Part shown: positions 43,035 to 51,930 of the stretch, in pieces
How positions within the stretch are numbered: the stretch's first letter is position 1
Layout of the letters: each line of letters opens with the position of its first letter
Assembly (NCBI RefSeq): GCF_000695095.2
Contig: NZ_CP011454.1
Coordinates: forward strand, 2,418,001-2,482,000
Length of the DNA stretch: 64,000 nt
Origin: Gemmatimonas phototrophica
GTDB taxonomy: Bacteria; Gemmatimonadota; Gemmatimonadetes; Gemmatimonadales; Gemmatimonadaceae
Direction of reading: 5' to 3'
Translations under genes and position numbers: made by a program
Notes under the pieces: generated by a model
Seen by the model: only the letters and a program-made list of their open reading frames with translations
Databases searched by the model: none
What the model was told of the DNA's origin: nothing

Positions 43035-44362
43035 TGGTAGTATTCGAGTCCGAGGTGCGTGATCTGCTCTTCACCCATGAGGTGGCGGAGTGTGTTCTTC
43101 AGCTTGGTCTGCTGAATGAAAAGATCATGCTCGGGCTGGAGTCCCGCAGCGACCGTAGGCGCCTTGTAATAGAAGCTTAACCATTCCTGAATGCCCTTCA
43201 TGCCGGCGCGCTGGGCAAAGTCGGAGAACAGCGCCAAGTCGAGCACGAGCGGCGCGGCCAGAATGGAGTCGCGGCAGAGGAAGTTGACCTTGATCTGCAT
43301 CGGGTAGCCGAGCCACCCCTTGATGTCGATGTTGTCCCACCCTTCCTTGTTGTCGCCGCGCGGTGGGTAATAGTTGATGCGCACCACGTGCGAGAAATCC
43401 TTGTACAGCTCGGGGTACTTGTCGGGCTGCAGGATGGTGTGCAGCACGGACAGCTTGGACTCTTCCTTGGTCTTGAACGACGCCGGATCGTCGAGCACTT
43501 CGCCGTCCCGATTGCCCAGGATATTGGTGGAGTACCAGCCTTCGAGGCCCAGCATGCGCGCCTTCATGCCCGGGGCGATCACGGTCTTCATCCACGTCTG
43601 CCCGGTCTTGAAGTCCTTGCCCGAGATGACCACACCCTTCTTGTTGGCGAGGTCAATGAGGGCCGGGAAATCGGCGGACAGATTGGGGGCACCATTGCAG
43701 TACGCCACGCCTTCCATGATGGCGGCATAGGCGTACAGCATGGACGGCGCGATAGAGTCGTCGTTTTCGTCCATGGCCTTTTCAAAGGCCTCGATGGTCT
43801 GGTGCTGCGGGCCGGGCTTGATGTAGGTCTCCGTGGATCCGGTCCACACCATGGCGCCGCGCGTGGCCCCGTTGGCCGCCATGAAGTTGCGCATGTCAGC
43901 GCGCAGCTGCTCGGCGAGATCGCGCTTGGTCGCCCCCGTCTTGACGTTGGTGGCGCCAGTGATGCGCGTGACGTAGCGGCTTTCGAACACCGCGGGCATG
44001 GGCTTGATGCCCTTCAGGAAATCGGCAACCGGCTCGAGATCGTCCTTGGTCAGCACGCCGGCCTTGGTGGCGGCGGTGTAGGCGTCATCCGGAATGGGGT
44101 CCCAGGCCCCGAACACGATGTCATTGAGCGCGGCGAGGGGCACGAACTCCTTGATCATCGGGCTGCGGTTGTCCGTGCGCTTGCCAAGCCGAATGGTGGC
44201 CATTTGCGTAAGCGAACCAATGGGCACCGACAGACCGCGGCGCACACGCTCGACGCCGGCGATGAAAGTCGTCGCCACGGCGCCGAGGCCCGGCGTAAAG
44301 ATGGCCAGCTTGCCCGTGGCCGGGGCGATATTCGCGGGCGTCCCGCGGGTCGAGTCGGACAC
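43031..44362 (-). CDS. ino1: Inositol-3-phosphate synthase
   Basis: 443 residues from GTG 44362 with a GGAG 14 bases upstream; a longer reading would cover the phosphatidyltransferase. Converts glucose 6-phosphate to inositol 3-phosphate using NAD. NAD-binding GLGAVATTFIAGV at the N-terminus and the conserved NGAPNLSADFPAL, GKDFKTGQTWMKT and GWYSTNILGNRDGEVL blocks are present. Its neighbour upstream is a CDP-alcohol phosphatidyltransferase, so inositol is probably destined for a phospholipid. Confidence 0.95.
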   Translation of the reverse strand: MSDSTRGTPANIAPATGKLAIFTPGLGAVATTFIAGVERVRRGLSVPIGSLTQMATIRLGKRTDNRSPMIKEFVPLAALNDIVFGAWDPIPDDAYTAATKAGVLTKDDLEPVADFLKGIKPMPAVFESRYVTRITGATNVKTGATKRDLAEQLRADMRNFMAANGATRGAMVWTGSTETYIKPGPQHQTIEAFEKAMDENDDSIAPSMLYAYAAIMEGVAYCNGAPNLSADFPALIDLANKKGVVISGKDFKTGQTWMKTVIAPGMKARMLGLEGWYSTNILGNRDGEVLDDPASFKTKEESKLSVLHTILQPDKYPELYKDFSHVVRINYYPPRGDNKEGWDNIDIKGWLGYPMQIKVNFLCRDSILAAPLVLDLALFSDFAQRAGMKGIQEWLSFYYKAPTVAAGLQPEHDLFIQQTKLKNTLRHLMGEEQITHLGLEYYQ

Positions 44363-44367
44363 TGCGT

Positions 44368-45009
44368 TTATTCTCCAGGAGAAGTAGGTGTCGGTGCAGC
44401 AGAGGTGATGCGATGCACGTACGCCATGCGCTGAAAAAAGGTGATCCATGCGGTCACCATAAGCAGCGAGACGATACCGGCGAGTACCCACCCATCGAGC
44501 GCGAGGCCGAAAAAGGCCTGCGGGGCCGACAGGAGCGTGATCCGCTCGGGGCGTTGCAGCACTCCCACGCGCGCAGAAAAACCGAGCCCTTCCGCGCGAG
44601 CGTTCGTATACGAAGTGAGAAAGGCGGCAATGAGCGCCAACGTGGCCACGATGACCATGGCGTCATTGGCATGTACGGGGTGCGTGGCATAAAACACCAC
44701 CAACCCGCCCAACAGGAACCCGTCGGCCACCCGATCGAGGGTCGAGTCGTAGAAGGCTCCGAACTGCGAGGTCGTGCCGGTCCGGCGGGCCACCGTCCCA
44801 TCGAGGACATCGAAGAGCGCCGTCAGGCCGAGGAACCAACCGCCAATGCTGATGTGCCCTGTAGCGAAGATAACGCCCGCGGTACACGTGCAGATGGCAC
44901 CGACGGTGGTGATGGTGTTCGGACGCACACGCTTCGCGACCAGCCAGTCCGCCACGGGGGCAATGACTTTCAGGTATCCGCTAACGATGGCGTTCCAAAG
45001 AGCTTTCAT
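44368..45009 (-). CDS. CDP-alcohol phosphatidyltransferase (phosphatidylinositol phosphate synthase candidate)
   Basis: 213 residues, integral membrane protein with about five to six hydrophobic segments. The signature motif D-G-x2-A-R-x8-G-x3-D-x3-D is complete in LDGTVARRTGTTSQFGAFYD followed by STLDR. It couples a CDP-diacylglycerol to an alcohol. Five bases from ino1, the likely acceptor is inositol 3-phosphate (as in mycobacterial PgsA), giving phosphatidylinositol phosphate. Phosphatidylglycerol phosphate synthase is the alternative. It is the first gene of the inositol pair. Confidence 0.8.
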   Translation of the reverse strand: MKALWNAIVSGYLKVIAPVADWLVAKRVRPNTITTVGAICTCTAGVIFATGHISIGGWFLGLTALFDVLDGTVARRTGTTSQFGAFYDSTLDRVADGFLLGGLVVFYATHPVHANDAMVIVATLALIAAFLTSYTNARAEGLGFSARVGVLQRPERITLLSAPQAFFGLALDGWVLAGIVSLLMVTAWITFFQRMAYVHRITSAAPTPTSPGE

Positions 45010-45122
45010 CAGGGCAGGTGTGACTGGACCCGGCTCGGTCGACGCTGGTACGGCCGGATGGAGCCGCCCCCAGCCGTAGCCGGGTTCGGAACCAGCCTGC
45101 GAAAGCTAGGCCTCAAGGACAG

Positions 45123-46472
45123 TCAACGGTAGAGATGGAAGCGTCTTGCGTCCTTCTCGAAGGCAACGACGGCCGGCAGCAGGCGATCGAGCACCGCATC
45201 GGGGTCGGCGCCACCCACGAGCGCCTCTCGGACCTTGGCCGACCCCATGCGCAGATCGAACCCCGGGAGAGTGAGCTTGAGGGAATCGGCATGAACGCGA
45301 TGAAGCGCCCACAGGATGGCCGCGCCGAGGCGCGCCGGCTGGACGCGCTCCCGATCGATGACTTCGAGCCGCACCCCAGGAATGGAACGGCCAGCGAATT
45401 TATTGTCACCCGGCTTATCCGGAGTGAACCGCTCGGCGCGGAACCTCACACCGGTCAGGGACAGATCCTCCAGCAGCCGGGCCACGGAGTCGGCTTTGAG
45501 CCACGGCGCCCCGAAGCGCTGAAACGGCTGCTCGGTTCCCCGCCCAACGGACACATTGCTGGCTTCGAACGGCACCAGCGCGGGATACAGCAGCGCCGTG
45601 GTGAGGTTGGGCATGTTGGGCGAGGGGCGGACCCATGGCAGGTCGGTCTCGTCGAACCACATCTGCCGACGCCAGTTGCGCATGGGGATGACCGTGAGCC
45701 TGGTCCCCATCTTCAGGTTGGCCTGAAAGAGGCGGGCAAGTTCGCCCATGGTGAGCCCATGCCGCAGTGGCGACGCGTACACGGCAAACCCGTTCATGGT
45801 GCCCGTTGCCGTCGGGTAGCTGGGATTGGCCAGCGCCGAATCCAGTATCGCGCCTTCGGTGGCCGCGCCCGAGAGGGGATTCGGGCGATCCAGGACCAGC
45901 ACGGGGATCCCCCGACGCTCGCCCGCCTGCATGCTGTACAGCACAACGCCAACGTACGTCCAGGTTCTGGTCCCGATGTCCTGGAGGTCCACCACAATCA
46001 CATCCACGTCCTGCAACAGACTGTCAGCCGGTGCCATAGTTCGCCGCTGGTACAACGAGTGCACCGTGAGCCCGGTTTTTTCATCCCGTTCATCCGAAAG
46101 CCCGGGACGATCGGCCGTGCCAGTGGCCCCGTGCTCCGGTGCAAACAGCTTGACCAGTTTGACTCCTGCGCGCTGGGCGCGCGGATCGCTGAACAAGAGA
46201 TCGACCGTGCGGCGTCCCTTTTCATCGACACCGGTCTGATTGGTCACCAGCGCGACACGCTTGCCTGCCACCAGCTTGATGCTATCGTCCAACAGGACCG
46301 TGATTCCGGGGCGCACCTTGCGATCGAAGTTCCGAGGGCGCATACCGGGGAGCGGCTCCATCCCATCGTCCGGGGTGGGACCGCTGTCCGGTGGGCCGCC
46401 GCCAGCGCATCCCATGGCGGCCATGGCCAATCCCAACACGATCCAGGTTCGCACCGTTTTCATCGCGTTCAC
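45123..46472 (-). CDS. namZ: NamZ-type exo-beta-N-acetylmuramidase (DUF1343), lipoprotein
   Basis: 449 residues from GTG 46472, which has GGAG 8 bases upstream; the ATG 9 bases further in has no such site. A lipobox AMGC follows the signal peptide. DUF1343 blocks: VTNQTGVDEKGRRTVDLL, LFAPEHGATG, DLQDIGTRTWTY, LDRPNPLSG, and PSPNMPNLTTALLYPALV. The family, YbbC of Bacillus, removes terminal MurNAc from peptidoglycan fragments. A divergent neighbour encodes an AmiE-like serine hydrolase, the same partner as in Bacillus. Confidence 0.85.
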   Translation of the reverse strand: MNAMKTVRTWIVLGLAMAAMGCAGGGPPDSGPTPDDGMEPLPGMRPRNFDRKVRPGITVLLDDSIKLVAGKRVALVTNQTGVDEKGRRTVDLLFSDPRAQRAGVKLVKLFAPEHGATGTADRPGLSDERDEKTGLTVHSLYQRRTMAPADSLLQDVDVIVVDLQDIGTRTWTYVGVVLYSMQAGERRGIPVLVLDRPNPLSGAATEGAILDSALANPSYPTATGTMNGFAVYASPLRHGLTMGELARLFQANLKMGTRLTVIPMRNWRRQMWFDETDLPWVRPSPNMPNLTTALLYPALVPFEASNVSVGRGTEQPFQRFGAPWLKADSVARLLEDLSLTGVRFRAERFTPDKPGDNKFAGRSIPGVRLEVIDRERVQPARLGAAILWALHRVHADSLKLTLPGFDLRMGSAKVREALVGGADPDAVLDRLLPAVVAFEKDARRFHLYR

Positions 46473-46530
46473 GCGCGTATCTCCGATAAGTTCAGGGCGC
46501 GATCCCGCGCCATCCCGCCACTGCCAACAC

Positions 46531-47787
46531 ATGACCGCCCCCAATCCCCATACCCGGTCGGATATTCACGCGGTCCCCACGGGGAAGCTACACCCGCACC
46601 TGCGGCTCCGTGCGGTCTCCCGCCTGCTATTGGCGACGGTCTTGCTTGGCGCCTGCACACAGTCCACCGCACGCCCCTTGACCCCGCTGTCCCTGGTTTC
46701 GGCGGAGGTGCACCGGACTGTGCTGGACAGCGTCCGCCGGGTTGTGGATCAGGCCGTCCATGAGGGAGCATTTCCCGGCGCGTATGCTGTAATCGGCACG
46801 CGCGAGGGCATCCTGGCCGAATACGGGGCTGGCCGGCTCGACAGCGCCGACGCCAGCCGGCCCACGGCCCGGACCATCTGGGATCTGGCGTCACTGACCA
46901 AGGTGGTAGGGACGACCAGCGCGCTCCTGCAACTTGTGGGCAGCGGCCGCGTGGTGCTCGACACCCCCGTGGTTCGCTATCTCCCCGAGTGGACCGTCCC
47001 GGGCGCTCAACGAGTGACGGTACGTCACCTGCTGTCGCACAGCGCCGGACTGCCCGCCTGGCGAGCGCTGTACAAGGAGACGGACACGCCGTCCGAGGCG
47101 TGGCGGCAGGTTCTGGCCACGCCGCTCGACACGGTACCGGGAACGCGCTTTCTCTACAGCGATCTCGGATTCATGCTGCTTGGCCGTCTCGTGGAGAGGG
47201 TCTCAGGCACGGCACTGGCAGACTTTGACGTCCAGCGCGTTTTTCTGCCAGCGGGCATGATGGAAACGAGATATCTGCCGCCAACCAGCTGGCGGAGCCG
47301 CATTGCCCCCACCGAACAAGACCCCTGGCGCCAGCGCAAAGTGCGCGGGGAGGTGCACGACGAGAATGCGGCCCGGGTTGGCGGTGTCTCTGGTCATGCC
47401 GGTCTGTTTTCCACGGCCCACGACCTGGCTCGTTTCGCCCGTCTGTATCTCAACGAGGGAACGCTGGACGGCACGACGGTCTTTGATGCCGCCACCGTCC
47501 GTTCGTTCATACAGGTGCAGGACACCGCCATTTCTCGGCGCGCACTGGGGTGGGAAACCCCGACCGGGCGCAACTCGGCTGGGCAACGAATGACGCCCAT
47601 GGCCTTCGGCCACACCGGGTTTACCGGGACGTCGCTCTGGATGGATCCGGGGCAAAACCTGTTCGTGTTGTTGTTGACCAACCGGGTCAATCCCACCCGG
47701 CAGAATACCCGGATTGGCACGGTGCGAACCGCGCTCGCGGATGCGGTGGTCGGGGCACTGCCGCGCGTGTCTCCCGGGACGCCATGA
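46531..47787 (+). CDS. AmiE/class C beta-lactamase-type serine hydrolase, lipoprotein
   Basis: 418 residues from ATG 46531; the open frame extends upstream over namZ but has no family sequence. The lipobox LLGAC is near residue 43. Ser-x-x-Lys motif LASLTK, Tyr-motif YSDLGFMLLG, and the KTG-like HTGFTGT complete the class C beta-lactamase/penicillin-binding-protein active site. In Bacillus the neighbour of NamZ is AmiE (YbbE), a serine-type MurNAc-L-Ala amidase of this fold, so I suggest that function. An esterase or a beta-lactamase remains possible. Divergent to namZ with 58 bases between starts. Confidence 0.8.
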   Translation: MTAPNPHTRSDIHAVPTGKLHPHLRLRAVSRLLLATVLLGACTQSTARPLTPLSLVSAEVHRTVLDSVRRVVDQAVHEGAFPGAYAVIGTREGILAEYGAGRLDSADASRPTARTIWDLASLTKVVGTTSALLQLVGSGRVVLDTPVVRYLPEWTVPGAQRVTVRHLLSHSAGLPAWRALYKETDTPSEAWRQVLATPLDTVPGTRFLYSDLGFMLLGRLVERVSGTALADFDVQRVFLPAGMMETRYLPPTSWRSRIAPTEQDPWRQRKVRGEVHDENAARVGGVSGHAGLFSTAHDLARFARLYLNEGTLDGTTVFDAATVRSFIQVQDTAISRRALGWETPTGRNSAGQRMTPMAFGHTGFTGTSLWMDPGQNLFVLLLTNRVNPTRQNTRIGTVRTALADAVVGALPRVSPGTP

Positions 47788-47845
47788 CCGGCCCCTGCTT
47801 CCCCGGCAGCGAGGCCATGGATCTCTTTGAGATTCCACGGGTTTC

Positions 47846-47875
47846 TTGCAAGGGGAGTATTCCTGTCGCTATTTT
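47846..47875 (+). promoter_or_regulatory. Candidate promoter of the Fe-S carrier gene
   Basis: TTGCAA and TATTTT are separated by 18 bases, about 110 bases before the start codon of the A-type carrier. The expected start of transcription is close to a 13-base palindrome. Confidence 0.45.
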
Positions 47876-47889
47876 TCCAACAGTACGCA

Positions 47890-47902
47890 CTGACACTGTC
47901 AG
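47890..47902. promoter_or_regulatory. Palindromic operator candidate
   Basis: CTGACA-C-TGTCAG is a perfect inverted repeat of two 6-base arms. It sits 15-27 bases downstream of the -10 candidate, where a repressor would block RNA polymerase. I do not know the cognate regulator. Confidence 0.35.
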
Positions 47903-47985
47903 AGGGACCACTCGCGAGGGCGAGCGGACCGTGACAGGGCAGTCCATCGGGCCGGGGTTGCCGACGGCCGTTTCGGAGGACGAGT

Positions 47986-48342
47986 ATGAGCACGATGCAG
48001 CAGCCGGACGTCATGGTGATTCTCACGCCTGTCGCCGCCGGCGAAGTGCGCAAGTTCATGGAAGCCGAAGGCGTCACCGCCGAGCAGGGTGGTTTGCGCG
48101 TGTCGGTCATGCCCGGTGGATGCAGCGGCTTCAAGTACGGGCTCGTGATCGAGGACAAGTCGGCGGACGACGATTTGACGATCGAGCTCGAGGGGATCAA
48201 AGTGTTCGTCGATCCATTCTCAGCGCAGTACCTCAGCGGCACCACGATCGACTACGTTACGTCGATGCAGGGCTCGGGATTCACGTTCAAGAATCCGAAC
48301 AGCACGGGTGGCTGCGGCTGCGGCAGCTCGTTCTCGGCCTGA
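47986..48342 (+). CDS. A-type iron-sulphur carrier protein (IscA/ErpA/SufA)
   Basis: 118 residues. Delivers Fe-S clusters to apoproteins. The three conserved cysteines are present: one in VMPGGCSGFKYGL and two in GGCGCGSSF near the C-terminus. The fold start LTPVAAGEVRKFMEAEG is typical. It stands alone between the AmiE-like gene and the NagB fusion. ErpA is the broadest match, but I cannot tell A-type subfamilies apart. Expression may be controlled by the palindrome near 47890. Confidence 0.92.
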   Translation: MSTMQQPDVMVILTPVAAGEVRKFMEAEGVTAEQGGLRVSVMPGGCSGFKYGLVIEDKSADDDLTIELEGIKVFVDPFSAQYLSGTTIDYVTSMQGSGFTFKNPNSTGGCGCGSSFSA

Positions 48343-48399
48343 TCCACCCGACAGCCTGCACCAAGAGCGGCGCAGGCGTCCACCACACTCCCCGATTTT

Positions 48400-50364
48400 A
48401 TGTCACAGGCTTCCGGATCCCCGGCGGCCTCTGACGCTGTTCAGGCCCGCGCGCTCGACATGAGCGCCGGGCCTGTGCGCGTTGGAGGATCGCCCTTTGT
48501 GCATGCAGGCGTCACCGGGACTGCGCGCGAGCGCATCCCGACCGTCATTATCGATGAACATGGCGCAATGGCGCGGGTGGTTGCCCAGCGCATTGCGACG
48601 CTCATGCGGGAGCGGAGCGCGGCGGGCCAGACGCTGGTCCTTGGCCTCGCGACCGGCAGCACCCCGATTGGGGTGTATCGGGAGCTGATTCGCCTGCACC
48701 GCGAAGAGGGGCTGAGCTTCAGGCATGTGGTCTCGTTCAATCTCGACGAGTACTACCCCATGCGAGCGGACAGCATCCATTCCTATCATCGGTTCATGTG
48801 GGAGAACCTGTTCTCGCACGTGGACATTGATGCCGCGAATGTGAACATCCCCGATGGCTCGTTGGCCCGGGCCGATGTGGATGCTGCGTGCGCCGCCTAC
48901 GAAGCGAAGATTGTGGCGGCCGGCGGCATCGACTTTCAATTGTTGGGCATTGGCAAGACCGGCCATATCGGATTCAACGAACCGGGTTCCGGTGAGCACA
49001 GTCGCACCCGGCTGGTCCACCTGGATTCGATTACGCGTCGCGATGCCGCCGCGGACTTCTTTGGTGAAGAGAATGTACCGCGCGAAGCCCTTACGATGGG
49101 TATCGCCACCATCATGGCGGCGCGTGAAGTGGCCATTCTTGCCACCGGTGAACACAAGTCGGGGATCGTCCGGCGCTCGGTGGAAGGCGAGATTGACCGG
49201 GCGGTAGCCGCCACGTTTCTCCAGCGCCATCCCAACACCACGTTTTATGTGGATGACGCGGCCGCGGTGGATCTCACGCGGGTTGCGACTCCATGGCTGT
49301 TGGACGAAGTGGTGTGGGATGAGCCACTGGCGGTGCGTGCGGTGACCTGGCTGGCGGCAAAACAGAAAAAGGCCATGCTCAAGCTCACGCAAGCGGATTA
49401 TGCCGAGAACAATCTCACCAGTCTGGTGGCGCGCCATGGTTCACCAGGGGCCGTGAATGGTTTGGTCTTCAACGTGCTGGGCGCCAAAATCCGTGGAAAG
49501 AGCAAACTGCCCCGCGGCCTGAAGACCATCTGTTTCTCACCCCACCCCGATGATGACGTGATCTCGATGGGCGGTATTCTCCGGAAGTTCGTGGAGAATG
49601 AGAACGACATGACGGTGGCGTACATGACGAGCGGCAACATCGCCGTCTTCGACCACGACGTGCGTCGGTACATGGACTTTCTGTTGCGACTCGACAGCGA
49701 GCGCATTGGTGACGGCACCGCCGTACGGCAGTTGGCCGACACGGTGCACGCCTTCCTGCAGCGCAAGCAGGCGGGTGATGTGGACATTCCTGAAGTGCAG
49801 GATATGAAGCGCATCATTCGCGAGTCGGAAGCCGTGAGCGGCATTGAGGTCATGGGACTTGGCAAGGAGCATGCCCGGTTCCTGAACCTGCCCTTCTATC
49901 AAACCGGGAAGGTTCGCAAGGATCCCATTGGACCGGCTGACGTGGCCATCGTGGCGGAGCTGCTGCGGGAGCTGCAGCCTGACCTGATCTTTGTGGCTGG
50001 TGACCTCTCGGATCCCCATGGTACGCACCGCATGTGCAAAGAAGCGATTGATCGGGCTGTGGCAGAGGTGTACACGGGCGCACACGCCGCCAAGCGTCCG
50101 GAGATCTGGCTGTACCGCGGGGCGTGGCAGGAGTGGCCGATAACCGAAGCCACTGTGCTGGTGCCCCTCTCGCAGGAAGAGCTGACGCTGAAGATTCAGG
50201 CCATCTTCAAACACCAGTCCCAAAAAGACTCGGCCCCTTTCCCGGGACAGGATGAGCGCGAGTTCTGGCAGCGTGTTGAGCAGCGCAACAAGACGACCGC
50301 CAAACAACTCGATCAATTGGGCCTGGCGGAGTACTTCGCCATGGAGGCGTATGTCATTGCCTGA
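48400..50364 (+). CDS. nagB: Glucosamine-6-phosphate deaminase fused to a PIG-L-type deacetylase domain
   Basis: 654 residues. Residues about 45-310 are NagB (LATGSTPIGVYRELI, NLDEYYPM, GHIGFNEPG), which turns glucosamine 6-phosphate into fructose 6-phosphate and ammonia. Residues about 370-650 form a PIG-L/LmbE-like domain with the zinc motif SPHPDDD near 381 and DLSDPHGTHRMC, a fold that deacetylates N-acetyl sugars. The Asp found in E. coli NagB before GHI is Thr here (KTGHIGF). The same fusion is known to me from Bacteroidota. It probably deacetylates and deaminates in one protein. Followed 30 bases later by a symporter gene. Confidence 0.88.
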   Translation: MSQASGSPAASDAVQARALDMSAGPVRVGGSPFVHAGVTGTARERIPTVIIDEHGAMARVVAQRIATLMRERSAAGQTLVLGLATGSTPIGVYRELIRLHREEGLSFRHVVSFNLDEYYPMRADSIHSYHRFMWENLFSHVDIDAANVNIPDGSLARADVDAACAAYEAKIVAAGGIDFQLLGIGKTGHIGFNEPGSGEHSRTRLVHLDSITRRDAAADFFGEENVPREALTMGIATIMAAREVAILATGEHKSGIVRRSVEGEIDRAVAATFLQRHPNTTFYVDDAAAVDLTRVATPWLLDEVVWDEPLAVRAVTWLAAKQKKAMLKLTQADYAENNLTSLVARHGSPGAVNGLVFNVLGAKIRGKSKLPRGLKTICFSPHPDDDVISMGGILRKFVENENDMTVAYMTSGNIAVFDHDVRRYMDFLLRLDSERIGDGTAVRQLADTVHAFLQRKQAGDVDIPEVQDMKRIIRESEAVSGIEVMGLGKEHARFLNLPFYQTGKVRKDPIGPADVAIVAELLRELQPDLIFVAGDLSDPHGTHRMCKEAIDRAVAEVYTGAHAAKRPEIWLYRGAWQEWPITEATVLVPLSQEELTLKIQAIFKHQSQKDSAPFPGQDEREFWQRVEQRNKTTAKQLDQLGLAEYFAMEAYVIA

Positions 50365-50394
50365 GTCCCGTTGCCGGATGGCGGGAGCGATGAC

Positions 50395-51930
50395 ATGACC
50401 AACGCGTTCACGGGCCTCGACTGGTCGGTGTTGGTTGTATATCTGGTTGGTACCACGCTCCTTGGCATCTGGCTGGGGCGCGACCAGAAGGATGCCCGGG
50501 ATTATTTCGTTGCCAGTCGGGGCATTCCGTGGTGGGCCATTCTCTTTTCGGTTGTCGCGACTGAAACGAGCGCCCTGACATTCATCTCAATTCCTGGGCT
50601 GGCCTACGTCGGCAACCTGTCGTTCTTGCAGGTCGCCGCCGGCTACGTTGTTGGTCGAATTATCATTGCGTATACCTTGCTCCCCCGATACTACCAGGGG
50701 GAGCTGGTCACGGCGTACGCGCTGCTCGAAAAGCGCTTTGGCCTGGGCACGCGACGATTTGCCTCTGTGGTTTTCATGGTGACACGTGCTTTTGGTGATT
50801 CGGTTCGTGTATTTGCAACCGCCATTCCCGTTGGTCTGATCATAGGTCCGGTTGTGCCAGCGGAATATGTCGGACCGCTCTCCATTCTCATTCTTGGCGC
50901 ATTCACCGTGCTTTACACCTATCACGGAGGAATGCGAGCCGTCGTCTGGACTGACGTGGTGCAGACCGGGGTGTACCTGATTGGCGGGTTGGCGGCAATC
51001 TGGCTGTTGGGCAACGGCGTTGAGGGGGGGTGGAGCGCAATTCTGCTTGGCGCCAACACGCAGGGAAAGTTGCAACTCATCGACACTTATTCCGGGATTG
51101 ACCGTCCACACACCCTGTGGGCCGGGCTTATTGGCGGAGCATTTCTCAGCATGGCGTCTCATGGGGCTGACCAACTGATTGTCCAGCGACTCATGGCGTC
51201 GGGAAGTTTGCGTGACGCGCGCAAATCACTTATTGGCAGTGGCTTCGTCGTTTTGGGACAGTTTGGAATGTTCTTGTTGATCGGCACTGGCCTATTTGCT
51301 TACTATCGTGGCGAGACATTCGCTCGTCCGGATGCGATCTTTCCGCGTTTCATTGTGGAGGTCATGCCTTCGGGACTCACCGGCCTGGTTATCGCCGCCA
51401 TTCTCGCGGCGGCGATGAGCACGGTAAGTGGCGCTCTCAATTCACTGGCCGCTGCCACATTACATGATTTGTACCTCCCCCTGACCGGCAAGAGGGCAGA
51501 CGATCCGGGACTGCTCAAGATCAGCAAATCGTTTACCCTCATGTGGGCGGCGGTGCTGATTGGCGGAGCCATGATGTACCGCAACGAAGGGACGCCTGTT
51601 GTCACCATTGCGCTCTCCATCGCGTCGTTCACGTATGGCGGGCTGTTGGGTGCGTTCTTCCTGGCCATGATGGTACCCCGTGCCATCCAACGGGACGCTC
51701 TCACGGGAATGGTCGTAGGCATTGGTACCATGAGCCTGGTGGTATTCGCCAAGGCACTGAGTGGCTGGTTTCCGGTGCTGGCTCCAACGTTGGCTCCCGT
51801 GGCAAAAATTGCGTGGCCGTGGTACGTCTTGATCGGCACTTCGCTTACTTTCCTCACGGGTTTGATCAGTTCGTTCACACACGCGACGCCACCTCCCGCG
51901 TTGCCTTCACCGTTGGGGACTCGCACATGA
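50395..51930 (+). CDS. Sodium:solute symporter (SSS family)
   Basis: 511 residues from ATG 50395 with GGGAG 8 bases upstream. About 13 hydrophobic helices typical of the SSS/LeuT fold. Blocks such as DYFVASRGIPWWAILFSVVA, SALTFISIPGLAYVGNLSF, and LVIAAILAAAMSTVSGALNSLAAATLHDLY with the sodium-site Ser/Thr pair are present. Position between the NagB fusion and the kinase suggests uptake of N-acetylglucosamine or MurNAc-type sugars. The stop overlaps the kinase start by 4 bases. Confidence 0.9.
   Translation: MTNAFTGLDWSVLVVYLVGTTLLGIWLGRDQKDARDYFVASRGIPWWAILFSVVATETSALTFISIPGLAYVGNLSFLQVAAGYVVGRIIIAYTLLPRYYQGELVTAYALLEKRFGLGTRRFASVVFMVTRAFGDSVRVFATAIPVGLIIGPVVPAEYVGPLSILILGAFTVLYTYHGGMRAVVWTDVVQTGVYLIGGLAAIWLLGNGVEGGWSAILLGANTQGKLQLIDTYSGIDRPHTLWAGLIGGAFLSMASHGADQLIVQRLMASGSLRDARKSLIGSGFVVLGQFGMFLLIGTGLFAYYRGETFARPDAIFPRFIVEVMPSGLTGLVIAAILAAAMSTVSGALNSLAAATLHDLYLPLTGKRADDPGLLKISKSFTLMWAAVLIGGAMMYRNEGTPVVTIALSIASFTYGGLLGAFFLAMMVPRAIQRDALTGMVVGIGTMSLVVFAKALSGWFPVLAPTLAPVAKIAWPWYVLIGTSLTFLTGLISSFTHATPPPALPSPLGTRT

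Noticed and set aside
46240-46530. 97-residue N-terminal extension of the AmiE-like protein
   Set aside because: It lies antisense to namZ and has no signal or domain. The ATG at 46531 opens a good lipoprotein signal.
51543-51926. N-terminal extension of the N-acetylglucosamine kinase
   Set aside because: It overlaps the symporter in another frame. The family starts at the ATG overlapping the symporter stop, and the phosphate-1 motif is 12 residues later.
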